From Pseudomonas sp. G.S.17 (lineage in GTDB: Bacteria > Pseudomonadota > Gammaproteobacteria > Pseudomonadales > Pseudomonadaceae), in the NCBI RefSeq assembly GCF_038096165.1, contig NZ_CP151076.1, positions 3,717,501 through 3,781,500 on the forward strand: DNA of 64,000 bases, read 5' to 3'. This document shows positions 9,077 through 16,659 of the stretch, piece after piece. Made by a program: the position numbers and the translations under genes. Each line of letters begins with the position of its first letter. Position 1 is the stretch's first letter. The notes beneath the pieces are model-generated. The model saw nothing but the letters and a program-made list of their open reading frames with translations. It was not told the origin of the DNA and searched no databases.

Positions 9077-9735
9077 CGCTGCTCCTCCACCAGGTAGCCA
9101 ACGCCGCGAATGGTGCGGATCAGATCGCTGGAGAACTTTTTGCGCAGGTGATGGATATGCACTTCCAGCGTGTTGCTCTCGGCCTCTTCGTTCCAGCCAT
9201 ACAACAGCTGTATCAGACGATCGCGAGTCAGCACCCGGCCTGGCGGTGACAGCAATTCATGCAGCAACTGGTATTCCTTGGGAGTCAGCAATACCGCCTG
9301 ATCGTGATAGGTGACCTGTTGAGTGCCGGGGTCCAGCGTAATGCCCGCGTGTTCGATCAACGCCCGCGCCCTGCCCGCGCTGCGCCGCAACAACGCCCGC
9401 AAACGCGCCTTCAGCTCAGACAGGTCAAAGGGTTTGATCAAGTAATCGTCAGCGCCGACATCAAGTCCGGCGATACGGTCTTCAGTGGCATCACGCGCGG
9501 TGAGGATCAGCACCGGCAGGCCTGAGCCGCTCTGTCGCAGACGTCGCAGGACTTCCAGCCCGTCGAGTTTCGGCAGGCCCAGATCAAGGATCGCCAGGTC
9601 AAAGCTTTCGCTGAGCAGTGAATGCAGGGCGCTAGCGCCATCCTTGAGCCAATCGACGGTGTAGCCTTCACGGCTCAATGCCTGATGAATCCCCTCCCCC
9701 AACGCGACATCGTCTTCAATGAGCAGCAAACGCAT
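9073..9735 (-). CDS. OmpR/PhoB-family response regulator
   Basis: A 220-residue response regulator with a receiver domain (acidic pair ED7-D9, phosphoacceptor Asp51 in ILDLGLP, Lys in LIKPF near 101) and an OmpR-type winged-helix DNA-binding domain ending in IRTIRGVGYLV. It resembles QseB/PmrA-type regulators. It begins 12 bases after the TPR gene and overlaps the kinase gene by 4 bases, so the two-component system is transcribed with the biosynthesis-like genes upstream. The direct repeat at 14111-14126 ahead of the operon is a candidate binding site. Confidence 0.93.
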   Translation of the reverse strand: MRLLLIEDDVALGEGIHQALSREGYTVDWLKDGASALHSLLSESFDLAILDLGLPKLDGLEVLRRLRQSGSGLPVLILTARDATEDRIAGLDVGADDYLIKPFDLSELKARLRALLRRSAGRARALIEHAGITLDPGTQQVTYHDQAVLLTPKEYQLLHELLSPPGRVLTRDRLIQLLYGWNEEAESNTLEVHIHHLRKKFSSDLIRTIRGVGYLVEEQR

Positions 9736-9747
9736 GGAGGCTCCGTT

Positions 9748-10392
9748 TTATTTAAGTTTCTTTTCGACATCGGCCAGCAACTGCCCTATTTCCTGACGTC
9801 GGCCAGCATCGGCCTTTTCCCGGCCAGGACGTGGCGCGGCCTGTAGCGCTCTGTTGAGCTCATCCCTGGCCTGAGCATAGTGGCCTTGTCGGTACAAATG
9901 GTCACCCCAAAAATACAACGGATCGATACCGTCCGGATTGAGCTTCAGGCCCTGCTCCAGCAATTGCCCGGCCTTGTCGGCATCGCCAAACCCGAGAGGC
10001 CATCCCGGTACCCGATCATAAAGTGCTGCCAGGCTGATGTAGGCTGATCCTTGCAGCGCCTTGGGGTCCAGAGACAGCGCTTTTTCCAGATCAGCCTTGG
10101 CTTGCTTGACCTTGCTCAGCGCACCCAGACCACCCTGGGCTCCCGCCCAACTGCTGGTGACGATACCCGACCAGATCCAGGCTTCGGCCGCCTGGGGGCG
10201 CGCTTGCACAAAGGATGATGTTTGCGCGGCAAGCTTTTCGAAAGCGTCGGGTCGCTGTGGCGCGGGAACTTCGTATTGCACATGCGCCCATTCCTGCTGG
10301 ATGGCGGCCAGACGTTGCTGGTCGGGAGCGTCCAGTGCCCACAGCGGCAGACTCAGCAACCCGCAAGCAAGCCCGATGATAATCGTTTTCAT
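9748..10392 (-). CDS. Exported TPR-like protein of unknown function
   Basis: A 214-residue protein with a clear signal peptide (about residues 1-19, ending LWA) and two to three TPR-like helical pairs (ADLEKALSLDPKALQGSAY, AGQLLEQGLKLNP, ARDELNRALQAAP). It is probably periplasmic and mediates protein contacts. Its start overlaps the stop of the SDR gene by 4 bases, and the response regulator gene follows after 12 bases. No enzymatic motif is visible. Its place inside the operon hints at a role in export, signal sensing or kinase control, but nothing in the sequence decides this. Confidence 0.75.
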   Translation of the reverse strand: MKTIIIGLACGLLSLPLWALDAPDQQRLAAIQQEWAHVQYEVPAPQRPDAFEKLAAQTSSFVQARPQAAEAWIWSGIVTSSWAGAQGGLGALSKVKQAKADLEKALSLDPKALQGSAYISLAALYDRVPGWPLGFGDADKAGQLLEQGLKLNPDGIDPLYFWGDHLYRQGHYAQARDELNRALQAAPRPGREKADAGRRQEIGQLLADVEKKLK

Positions 10393-11198
10393 GGTTTGGT
10401 TTTCTCGTTGGCAGGAACGTGACTGAGGCGTCGAATCAGTGGTAGATGCTTGCGCAGACCTCGGTCGACGAGGCTGGGCAGGATGCTGTTGAGGCCGATG
10501 AAAAACCGCTCCGGCCAGCCCAGATACAGTTCGCGACGGTCGCCGGCGATGGCATGCACCACTGCCTGGGCGACCTGGCGGGGATCATCGACATTGGCGT
10601 TGAGCGCATCGTTCAAGGCCTGCGCAGCACCGCTGTTCATTGATGTCCGGGTGGCACGAGGGGCGACGTAAAGCACGCTGATCCGTGTGTCTGCCAACTC
10701 TCGGCGCAATGCCTCGGTAAACCCGCGCAAAGCGAACTTGCTGGCGCAATAAGTGGCATAGCCGGCATAGCCAATTGACCCGTATGTCGATCCCACGTTG
10801 ACCACCGTGGCGATGCTGGCTTTGTTGAGCAGCGGCAGCAGCAGCTGAGTCAGGCGTATCGGCGCATGCACATTAACGGCCAGCATCGAGCTGATCGCGC
10901 TTTCATCCAACTGTTCAAGCATGGCGAAATGGTTGGTCCCCGCCGCATTGATGAGCAGGTTGACGCCGTGCAGCGTCCGCGCCGACGTCACCACGTGCTG
11001 GCGTCCCTCCTCCGTGGTCAGATCCGCCTCGATCCAACACAGCAAATGGGGGTATTGCTCCAGCAGTGGCAGCAAAGGTTCCTTGTGCCGGGAAACCGCA
11101 AGCACTTCGCAGCCGCTGGCACACAGCGCCTCGGCAATCGCAAGTCCGATGCCGCCGCTGGCACCCGTCAGGACGACCTTGGCTTCAGAGAGACGCAT
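10389..11198 (-). CDS. Short-chain dehydrogenase/reductase
   Basis: About 269 residues with the SDR cofactor motif TGASGGIGLA, the NAAG element, and the catalytic set Ser (NVGSTYG) with YATYCASK giving Tyr and Lys. It should carry out NAD(P)-dependent oxidation or reduction of a carbonyl/alcohol. The C terminus has an additional hydrophobic and basic stretch (FFIGLNSILPSLV), perhaps a membrane anchor. The start at 11198 is preferred because AAGGA is 8 bases upstream; an ATG at 11207 overlaps that ribosome site. It overlaps the diiron oxidase gene by 14 bases, so translation is probably coupled. Confidence 0.85.
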   Translation of the reverse strand: MRLSEAKVVLTGASGGIGLAIAEALCASGCEVLAVSRHKEPLLPLLEQYPHLLCWIEADLTTEEGRQHVVTSARTLHGVNLLINAAGTNHFAMLEQLDESAISSMLAVNVHAPIRLTQLLLPLLNKASIATVVNVGSTYGSIGYAGYATYCASKFALRGFTEALRRELADTRISVLYVAPRATRTSMNSGAAQALNDALNANVDDPRQVAQAVVHAIAGDRRELYLGWPERFFIGLNSILPSLVDRGLRKHLPLIRRLSHVPANEKTKP

Positions 11199-11877
11199 GC
11201 GCTGCATCCTTCAAAGGTTCTGCGACCTCTGCGCCCGGCAGCTCACGGAACATGTCGGTGTAAAGGCGGTAGACGACTTTTGAGGCATGGATGACAGCAG
11301 CCTGATCAGCCGGGTCGTCTAGTTGGTCCATCAGTCGGCGATAGGTTTGCATGTGCTCGATATCCAGGCTGCCGTGGGAACTGAGGTAGCTGAAAGCCGT
11401 TTCCGGCAGCTGCAGCTGGTCACGGATGCTGCCGGCAGCATGTGTCGCCAGCGCGATGCTGGTGCCTTCCAACACGTTGACCATGCCGAACAGGCCGACC
11501 GGATTGTCCCGGGCTATCAGGTCGTAGAGGTACGCAACCATCAGTTCGATGGGCAATTGCGGCTGGCCGGCGCTGACAGCATCGGCGTTGCCACCGCACG
11601 CCGCGATGTCATTGAGAATCCATTTTTCGTGCCCGTACTCGTCGTCGATGTATTCACATACTGCGGCACGCAGCCATTCCAGACGCTGGGGCAAGCGCGC
11701 ACCACAGGCCATCATCAGCGGTACGGTGTGCCGCACGTGGTAATAGGCCTGGGTGAGAAACGCCCGGTAGCTTTCCAGGCTGACGTCGCCCGTCAGGGCC
11801 TTGCGAATAAGCGGCAGGTTGAACAACGTGTCGCGTTCCTGACGGGTCGCATGCTGGAGCGTGTCGAAAAAACTCAT
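11185..11877 (-). CDS. TenA/haem-oxygenase-like diiron oxidase
   Basis: A 230-residue all-helical protein of the haem-oxygenase-like superfamily. Candidate iron ligands are visible in the usual order: Glu75 or Glu80 and His83 (DDEYGHEKW), Glu137 (NVLEGTS), His169, Asp172 and His175 (SHGSLDIEHMQ). This set matches haem-oxygenase-like diiron oxidases (the UndA/SznF/BesC type) rather than thiaminase TenA, although overall sequence is unlike UndA from memory. Such enzymes oxidise, desaturate or cleave small substrates, often fatty acids or amino acids. ATGA overlap (4 nt) with the AMP-ligase gene upstream. Substrate unknown. Confidence 0.8.
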   Translation of the reverse strand: MSFFDTLQHATRQERDTLFNLPLIRKALTGDVSLESYRAFLTQAYYHVRHTVPLMMACGARLPQRLEWLRAAVCEYIDDEYGHEKWILNDIAACGGNADAVSAGQPQLPIELMVAYLYDLIARDNPVGLFGMVNVLEGTSIALATHAAGSIRDQLQLPETAFSYLSSHGSLDIEHMQTYRRLMDQLDDPADQAAVIHASKVVYRLYTDMFRELPGAEVAEPLKDAAHASL

Positions 11878-13355
11878 GATGGGGATTCCTCGCTTTTAAT
11901 CGATGCAGAAAATAAATGCCCGTAACGTCCGAGAATGGCTTCCCGGCGCGGACGGCCATTGGCGGTAGCCATGCCGTTGGCGGTGCTGAATGGCTGTTCG
12001 AGCCGGGTCCAGTCGTGAACCCTGGCGTAATCGGGCAATGCTTGATTGGCGCGCTCGACCGCCTCGGCAAGCTGCCCGTCGGTGCAGTCCGCACTGATGG
12101 GCCAGAGCAGCGCATGATTGCGCGGCGACGCCTCGCCATACACGAACGCCTGGGCGATCCGGTTGTTTTGGGTCAGTTCGGCCTCGACCCATTCCGGATT
12201 GACGTTGCGGCCAAAACTGGTCACGAATTGATGTTTCTTGCGGCCCTTGAGATAGAGATATCCCTCGGCGTCGAACTCGCCCAGGTCACCGCTGGGCCAC
12301 CACGTTGGTGCAGGGGTTGGGTCGCCGAGATAACCCAGCATGGGCGATCCGCCGATCAGCACCTCGCCGTCTTCGGCCAGACGCACCTGAACATGGGGCA
12401 ATGGTTTGCCAACGCTACCCAGACGTTGTGCGCCGGGCTGATTCAAGGCCACGACAGAGGCGCATTCGGAAAGACCATACCCTTCAAAAACCGCCAGGCC
12501 GACACGTTGCGCCCGCACTAACAATTCACTGCTGACCCTTGCCCCGCCAACAGCTGCAAAGCGCAGCATTGACGCATCGAAAGCCCCCATCTCGCACGCG
12601 CTGACCAGCATCAGCAACAGCTGCGGAACCAGAATCAGGCTTTCAGGGCGGCGCCGCTGCAGGCATTCGAGCATGCGTGGCACGTCGACGCCGCTGGCGC
12701 CCTGGATGCCCAGGCTTGTCTGGCTGGGCAGGCTCAGGGTCGCGCCGGCATACAGCGCCGCATAGCAACCTATGTTTTCCAGCAGTATCGCCAGGGGAAG
12801 GATGGCCAGATGGTGCGAAGGCGCAGCGTCGCGGCTCGCCTCATGCAGCTGCCTGGCGACCGCCAGCACACTCTCGGCACTCAGGCACACGCCTTTCGGC
12901 GTGCCGGTGGTGCCGGAGGTGAACGTGAGTTTCGCCGTGCCTTGGGGCATGGCATTGGTCTGCGGTTGAACATGAAACCAGAATTCCCCTGAGGGTTTGT
13001 ACCCGGCGTCAGTCAATTCAGGCGCCAATGCTTCATCGGCGATCACCAGTCCGACCTGACTTTGCTGCAGGCAATGCAAACGTTGCCCTGCACTGAAAAA
13101 CGACGGCAGCGTGACGCAGGTCAAACCTTCAAAAAGGACCGCCAAATCCCAAAGCAATGCCTGCGGGCCGTTGTCCAGGGCCAGGCCAATGGTCTTGACC
13201 TCCGAGGCGCGCAACAATTGTTGGCGAAACTCGACTTCGGTATACAGGGCGGCGTAGTCCAGCCGCAGGTCGTCACCCCACAGCGCCACCGTCTCCGGTT
13301 GCGTTGAGGCGTAGTTACGCAGACGGGTCTTGAACGCGTTCAGCTCAGGCGACAT
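11874..13355 (-). CDS. AMP-dependent acyl ligase of the ANL superfamily
   Basis: A 493-residue adenylate-forming enzyme. The phosphate loop LTFTSGTTGTPKG (about 143-155), the motif EGYGLSECAS, and SGDLGEFDAEG with the hinge GRKKHQFVTSFGRNVNPE are intact, so adenylation of a carboxylic acid is likely. At the C terminus, where most family members have PT-x-K-x-x-R, this protein reads TANGRPRR, so the usual catalytic lysine appears to be Arg (about 468). It overlaps the upstream hemolysin-family gene by 11 bases and the diiron oxidase gene by 4. The acid is unknown; a fatty acid is plausible from the neighbours. Confidence 0.85.
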   Translation of the reverse strand: MSPELNAFKTRLRNYASTQPETVALWGDDLRLDYAALYTEVEFRQQLLRASEVKTIGLALDNGPQALLWDLAVLFEGLTCVTLPSFFSAGQRLHCLQQSQVGLVIADEALAPELTDAGYKPSGEFWFHVQPQTNAMPQGTAKLTFTSGTTGTPKGVCLSAESVLAVARQLHEASRDAAPSHHLAILPLAILLENIGCYAALYAGATLSLPSQTSLGIQGASGVDVPRMLECLQRRRPESLILVPQLLLMLVSACEMGAFDASMLRFAAVGGARVSSELLVRAQRVGLAVFEGYGLSECASVVALNQPGAQRLGSVGKPLPHVQVRLAEDGEVLIGGSPMLGYLGDPTPAPTWWPSGDLGEFDAEGYLYLKGRKKHQFVTSFGRNVNPEWVEAELTQNNRIAQAFVYGEASPRNHALLWPISADCTDGQLAEAVERANQALPDYARVHDWTRLEQPFSTANGMATANGRPRREAILGRYGHLFSASIKSEESPS

Positions 13356-14022
13356 TGCAGGTTTGCTCCAGTGTCAGGGGCAAGCCGAATCGTTCGAACA
13401 ACCCCATCTTGCTCAGGTGGATGAAGCCCGCCCGGATATCGCCGACATGCACGCTGGGTTGCGTTTCGTAATAGGTACCCCACGCATGACGATCGTCGCC
13501 CAGCCGTAGCGGGTCCGCCGCACACAGTGTGACCGGGCGCAAACCCAGCCGGTTGAAACTGTTGACCAGACTGGAATTGCCGGTGAAGGCCACCCATTCA
13601 AAGCCACCCATGGCTAACAACCAGGTCACGGTAATGATGCTCAGTCGCGCGCTGCCCAGGTTGCTGGCGGCCAGATTGCCGACTTCGACGATGCCCTCAC
13701 GATCCACCGGACGCCCTGCACGCGCAAAAACAAGCTGCTCGATCTGCTCATCCAGATAATGCTCAAGGAACAACGGACCCGTAGCGGCCCGGCGTACCCC
13801 GGCCACTGCACAAAGACTGCTGTTGCGGTCACTCAGGCCGAACAGTTCAGGCATGAAGTGGCTGATCCGGGCGCCATAAGCCTGGTGGAAACACTCATGA
13901 ATGAAGGCTTCCAGATCCTGGCGCGACGCATCGCCGGACAGCGAACGCGTCAGTTCCAGACCGGGTGTACCGGCAGTGCCGAACCGCAGTGGCAAATGAA
14001 TGTTCCAGTCGAAACCTGACAT
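13345..14022 (-). CDS. Thermostable-hemolysin family protein (acyltransferase-like)
   Basis: A 225-residue cytoplasmic protein of the thermostable hemolysin family, named after a Vibrio protein. No signal peptide or membrane segment is present, so direct haemolytic activity is doubtful. The segments FLEHYLDEQIEQLV and VEVGNLAASNLGSARLS followed by TGNSSLVNSFNRLGLRP look like a GNAT/N-acyltransferase core to the eye; I infer acyl transfer. It is the first gene of the seven-gene operon, with a strong ribosome site (GGGGGGAG) before the ATG at 14022, and its stop lies 11 bases inside the ligase gene. Confidence 0.75.
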   Translation of the reverse strand: MSGFDWNIHLPLRFGTAGTPGLELTRSLSGDASRQDLEAFIHECFHQAYGARISHFMPELFGLSDRNSSLCAVAGVRRAATGPLFLEHYLDEQIEQLVFARAGRPVDREGIVEVGNLAASNLGSARLSIITVTWLLAMGGFEWVAFTGNSSLVNSFNRLGLRPVTLCAADPLRLGDDRHAWGTYYETQPSVHVGDIRAGFIHLSKMGLFERFGLPLTLEQTCNVA

Positions 14023-14110
14023 AAGGCGCTCCCCCCTTGAGTAAGTGGGTGGAGTATCGACGGCGATTCTTAACGGAATCTGAAGGTGAGCGAGCGGCGA
14101 TATTTCTGAA

Positions 14111-14126
14111 CTTCAACGTCTCTTCA
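14111..14126. promoter_or_regulatory. Candidate response-regulator site (11-bp direct repeat)
   Basis: CTTCA occurs at 14111-14115 and again at 14122-14126, exactly 11 bases apart (TGAAG-N6-TGAAG on the operon strand). This spacing is typical of OmpR/PhoB-type operators. It lies about 90-105 bases upstream of the seven-gene operon start and 70-85 upstream of the divergent cytochrome b561 gene. The assignment is inference. Confidence 0.35.
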
Positions 14127-14194
14127 GACTGCCTTAAGCCAGGACCGGCAGAATCACCCGAGCTGCTATCGAACTTGCCATCACGAGGTCCCAC

Positions 14195-14764
14195 ATGAAC
14201 TCAACCAACGTGCCACAACGCTATGCAAAGCTTTCGATTGCGATGCACTGGCTGATGCTGTTTCTATTTGTCGGTGTTTACGCCTGCATCGAGCTCAAAG
14301 GTCTGATGCCCCGAGGCAGTGCTGCCAGGAGTCTTTCGCTCGGCCTGCACGCCTTATTCGGTCTGGCTATCTTCGTCATGGTCTGGATCCGCCTGCTGGG
14401 ACGCATCATGCCGGCCCCGGCCATTGCACCGCGCCCGCCACGCTGGCAAATTGGGCTGTCACATTTGATGCATCTGGCACTGTATGGCCTGATGATCGCC
14501 ACGCCAGTTTTCGCCTGGTTGATGCTGAGTGCTCAGGGCAAACCTGTGCCGTATTTCGGCTTCATGCTGCCGGCTCCGATCAGTATCGACCCAACCATGG
14601 CGCAGCAGATGAAGGAGTGGCACGAACTGCTGGGCAATGCCGGTTATTGGCTGATCGGGCTGCACGCCGCAGCCGGCCTGTTTCACCATTACTGGATTGG
14701 CGACAACACCCTCAAGCGCATGCTGCCAGCGCGCCTCATCGAAAAAAAGCCGGATCACGCGTAA
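14195..14764 (+). CDS. Cytochrome b561
   Basis: A 189-residue inner-membrane di-haem protein of the CybB/cytochrome b561 family. Four hydrophobic segments carry the candidate haem-ligand histidines: His in AMHWLMLF, GLHALFGL, LMHLALYG and GLHAAAGLFHH. It should shuttle electrons from quinol, and some members act as superoxide oxidase. The ATG at 14195 follows ACGAGG with suitable spacing. It is divergent from the seven-gene operon and separated by 172 bases, so the two share a promoter region. Confidence 0.92.
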   Translation: MNSTNVPQRYAKLSIAMHWLMLFLFVGVYACIELKGLMPRGSAARSLSLGLHALFGLAIFVMVWIRLLGRIMPAPAIAPRPPRWQIGLSHLMHLALYGLMIATPVFAWLMLSAQGKPVPYFGFMLPAPISIDPTMAQQMKEWHELLGNAGYWLIGLHAAAGLFHHYWIGDNTLKRMLPARLIEKKPDHA

Positions 14765-14828
14765 GCTTCGGCTCACCACGGCTCAGGTCCTGAAAACTGA
14801 GTTCTCAGGACTATCGCCAGAACCGCCC

Positions 14829-16028
14829 ATGCCCAATTTGCAACAGCCCATGCAAACCTCCCTGCAGATTTTTCTGATTTTCCTGCGTCTGGGGCTCACT
14901 TCTTTTGGTGGCCCCATCGCCCACCTCGGCTATTTTCGCGCAGAATTCGTCACCCGTCGGCAATGGCTGTCCGAGCGCAGCTATGCGGATCTGGTTGCTC
15001 TCTGTCAGTTCTTGCCGGGGCCGGCGAGCAGTCAGGTGGGGATTGCGCTGGGAATGTCCCGTGGTGGTTATGTTGGCGCACTGGCCGCCTGGACAGGATT
15101 CACCCTGCCTTCGGCTATCGCGCTGATGCTGTTTGCCATGGGTTTGTCCGGCCTCGGTGATACTGTTTCGCCCGGCGCCTTGCACGGCCTGAAAGTGGTC
15201 GCCGTCGCGGTAGTCGCACAAGCGGTGTGGAGCATGGGCCGCACGCTGTGCCCGGATACGCCGCGCATCCTGTTGATGCTCCTCGCCGCTGCGGGCGCCC
15301 TGCTGCTGCCCGGTATCTGGACGCAGATCAGCGTGATCGTTCTTGCCGGGATCGCTGGCTTGCTGCTGCTCAAACCCGCCGAGGTGAGCAATCATCAGCC
15401 GTTTGAGGTGCGCATCAGCCGCCGTGCCGGATTGCTCTGGCTGATGCTGTTCGGCCTACTGCTCGCGGGCTTGCCGCTAATGGCTGAACTGCTGCCCTGG
15501 CGAACGCTGGCATTGGTGGATGCCTTCTACCGGGCAGGCTCACTGGTGTTCGGCGGCGGGCATGTGGTCTTGCCTCTCTTGCAGGCGGAGGTGGTGCCGA
15601 CCGGTTGGGTCGACAACCAGGCGTTTCTGGCTGGCTACGGCGCAGCCCAGGCGATGCCGGGCCCGCTGTTCACCTTTGCCGCGTTTCTCGGGGCGTCGCT
15701 GCAGGGTCAGCCGTCGGGTTTCGGCGGTGGCCTGATTTGTCTGCTGGCCATCTTTGCGCCGGCTTTTTTTCTGGTATTCGGCGCGCTGCCGTTCTGGGGC
15801 GCACTGCAACGCAATCGGCGGATGCAGACCGCGCTCAGCGGCATCAATGCCGCTGTGGTGGGCCTGTTGCTGGCCGCGCTGTATCACCCGGTATGGACCG
15901 GCGCCATCCTTGGTCTACAGGATATCGCCCTGGCGCTGCTGGCCTTGGTGGCTTTGATGTACTGGAAGCTGCCGCCGTGGCTGGTGGTTACGGCCAGCGC
16001 GGTGATCGGTTGGCTCTTGGTCTGGTGA
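14829..16028 (+). CDS. chrA: Chromate transporter family protein (ChrA type)
   Basis: A 399-residue long-chain ChrA-type membrane protein with two homologous halves. The signature FLRLGLTSFGGPIAHLGYF and CQFLPGPASSQ in the N half is echoed by FYRAGSLVFGGGHVVLP and AQAMPGPLFTFA in the C half, as expected for the fused two-domain CHR family. It exports chromate, probably in exchange for sulphate or protons. The ATG at 14829 gives the usual family N terminus; no strong ribosome site is seen and an ATG 21 bases on is possible. It follows cytochrome b561 by 64 bases on the same strand. Confidence 0.92.
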   Translation: MPNLQQPMQTSLQIFLIFLRLGLTSFGGPIAHLGYFRAEFVTRRQWLSERSYADLVALCQFLPGPASSQVGIALGMSRGGYVGALAAWTGFTLPSAIALMLFAMGLSGLGDTVSPGALHGLKVVAVAVVAQAVWSMGRTLCPDTPRILLMLLAAAGALLLPGIWTQISVIVLAGIAGLLLLKPAEVSNHQPFEVRISRRAGLLWLMLFGLLLAGLPLMAELLPWRTLALVDAFYRAGSLVFGGGHVVLPLLQAEVVPTGWVDNQAFLAGYGAAQAMPGPLFTFAAFLGASLQGQPSGFGGGLICLLAIFAPAFFLVFGALPFWGALQRNRRMQTALSGINAAVVGLLLAALYHPVWTGAILGLQDIALALLALVALMYWKLPPWLVVTASAVIGWLLVW

Positions 16029-16091
16029 TTGGACGGGATTGCTCCTCAGCGACTACCCTGTCCACTTTCCAACGCAACGGGAGCAACAGTC

Positions 16092-16523
16092 ATGATCAAG
16101 AAAATCGGTCCGACTCCAATCCTGCCCAGACATCGCGCCTCTTGCCACTGCGGCGCGGTGGTTCTGGAGCTTGACCTGCCTGATGGTGTCGTCGACCCCC
16201 GCCGCTGCGATTGCTCGATGTGCCGCCGCCGCGGCGCAATAGTCGCGACCGTGCCGCAGGAGGCTATCCATATCGTCCAGGGCCAAAGTCAGCTGAAGTT
16301 ATACCAGTTCAATACCCGCACCGCGCAACATTACTTCTGCGGTAATTGCGGGATTTATACCCATCATCAACGTCGCTCCAATCCGGACCAATACGGTTAT
16401 AACGTTGGCTGCCTGGAAGGTGTCAATCCTTATGACCTGGGCCAGGTCCCGATCAGTAACGGCGTTAATCATCCAGCCGACCGCCAACCCGTCGACGAAG
16501 AGGCATGTTCAGATGATGTATAA
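16092..16523 (+). CDS. GFA-family (glutathione-dependent formaldehyde-activating-like) protein
   Basis: A 143-residue cytosolic protein with the zinc cysteines of the GFA/CENP-V fold: SCHCGAV near residue 18, CDCSMCRR near 41 and CGNCGIYTHH near 83. The family was named from glutathione-dependent formaldehyde activation, but for most members the reaction is unproven. GGGAG lies about 8 bases before the ATG at 16092. The gene stands 63 bases downstream of chrA and may be transcribed with it. Confidence 0.88.
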   Translation: MIKKIGPTPILPRHRASCHCGAVVLELDLPDGVVDPRRCDCSMCRRRGAIVATVPQEAIHIVQGQSQLKLYQFNTRTAQHYFCGNCGIYTHHQRRSNPDQYGYNVGCLEGVNPYDLGQVPISNGVNHPADRQPVDEEACSDDV

Positions 16524-16659
16524 AGTCGGCTACTTATCCAGGTTCAATAAGAATTGAAACTTACGCCGGGGGACATCGCCATCCATTGACCCTTCGCAAG
16601 ATGTCGGTCACGAGAAAAGCGTAGGCTAGCGGCTTCCTTCCGCGCTCAAGGCCAATGCA

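Noticed and set aside
11185..11877. Identification of the small diiron oxidase as UndA (1-undecene synthase)
   Set aside because: Sequence around the ligand motifs differs from UndA as I remember it, and UndA is not known in this gene setting.
13345..14022. Pore-forming toxin interpretation of the thermostable-hemolysin-family gene
   Set aside because: No signal peptide or membrane segment, and it leads a biosynthesis-like operon; the acyltransferase-like reading fits better.
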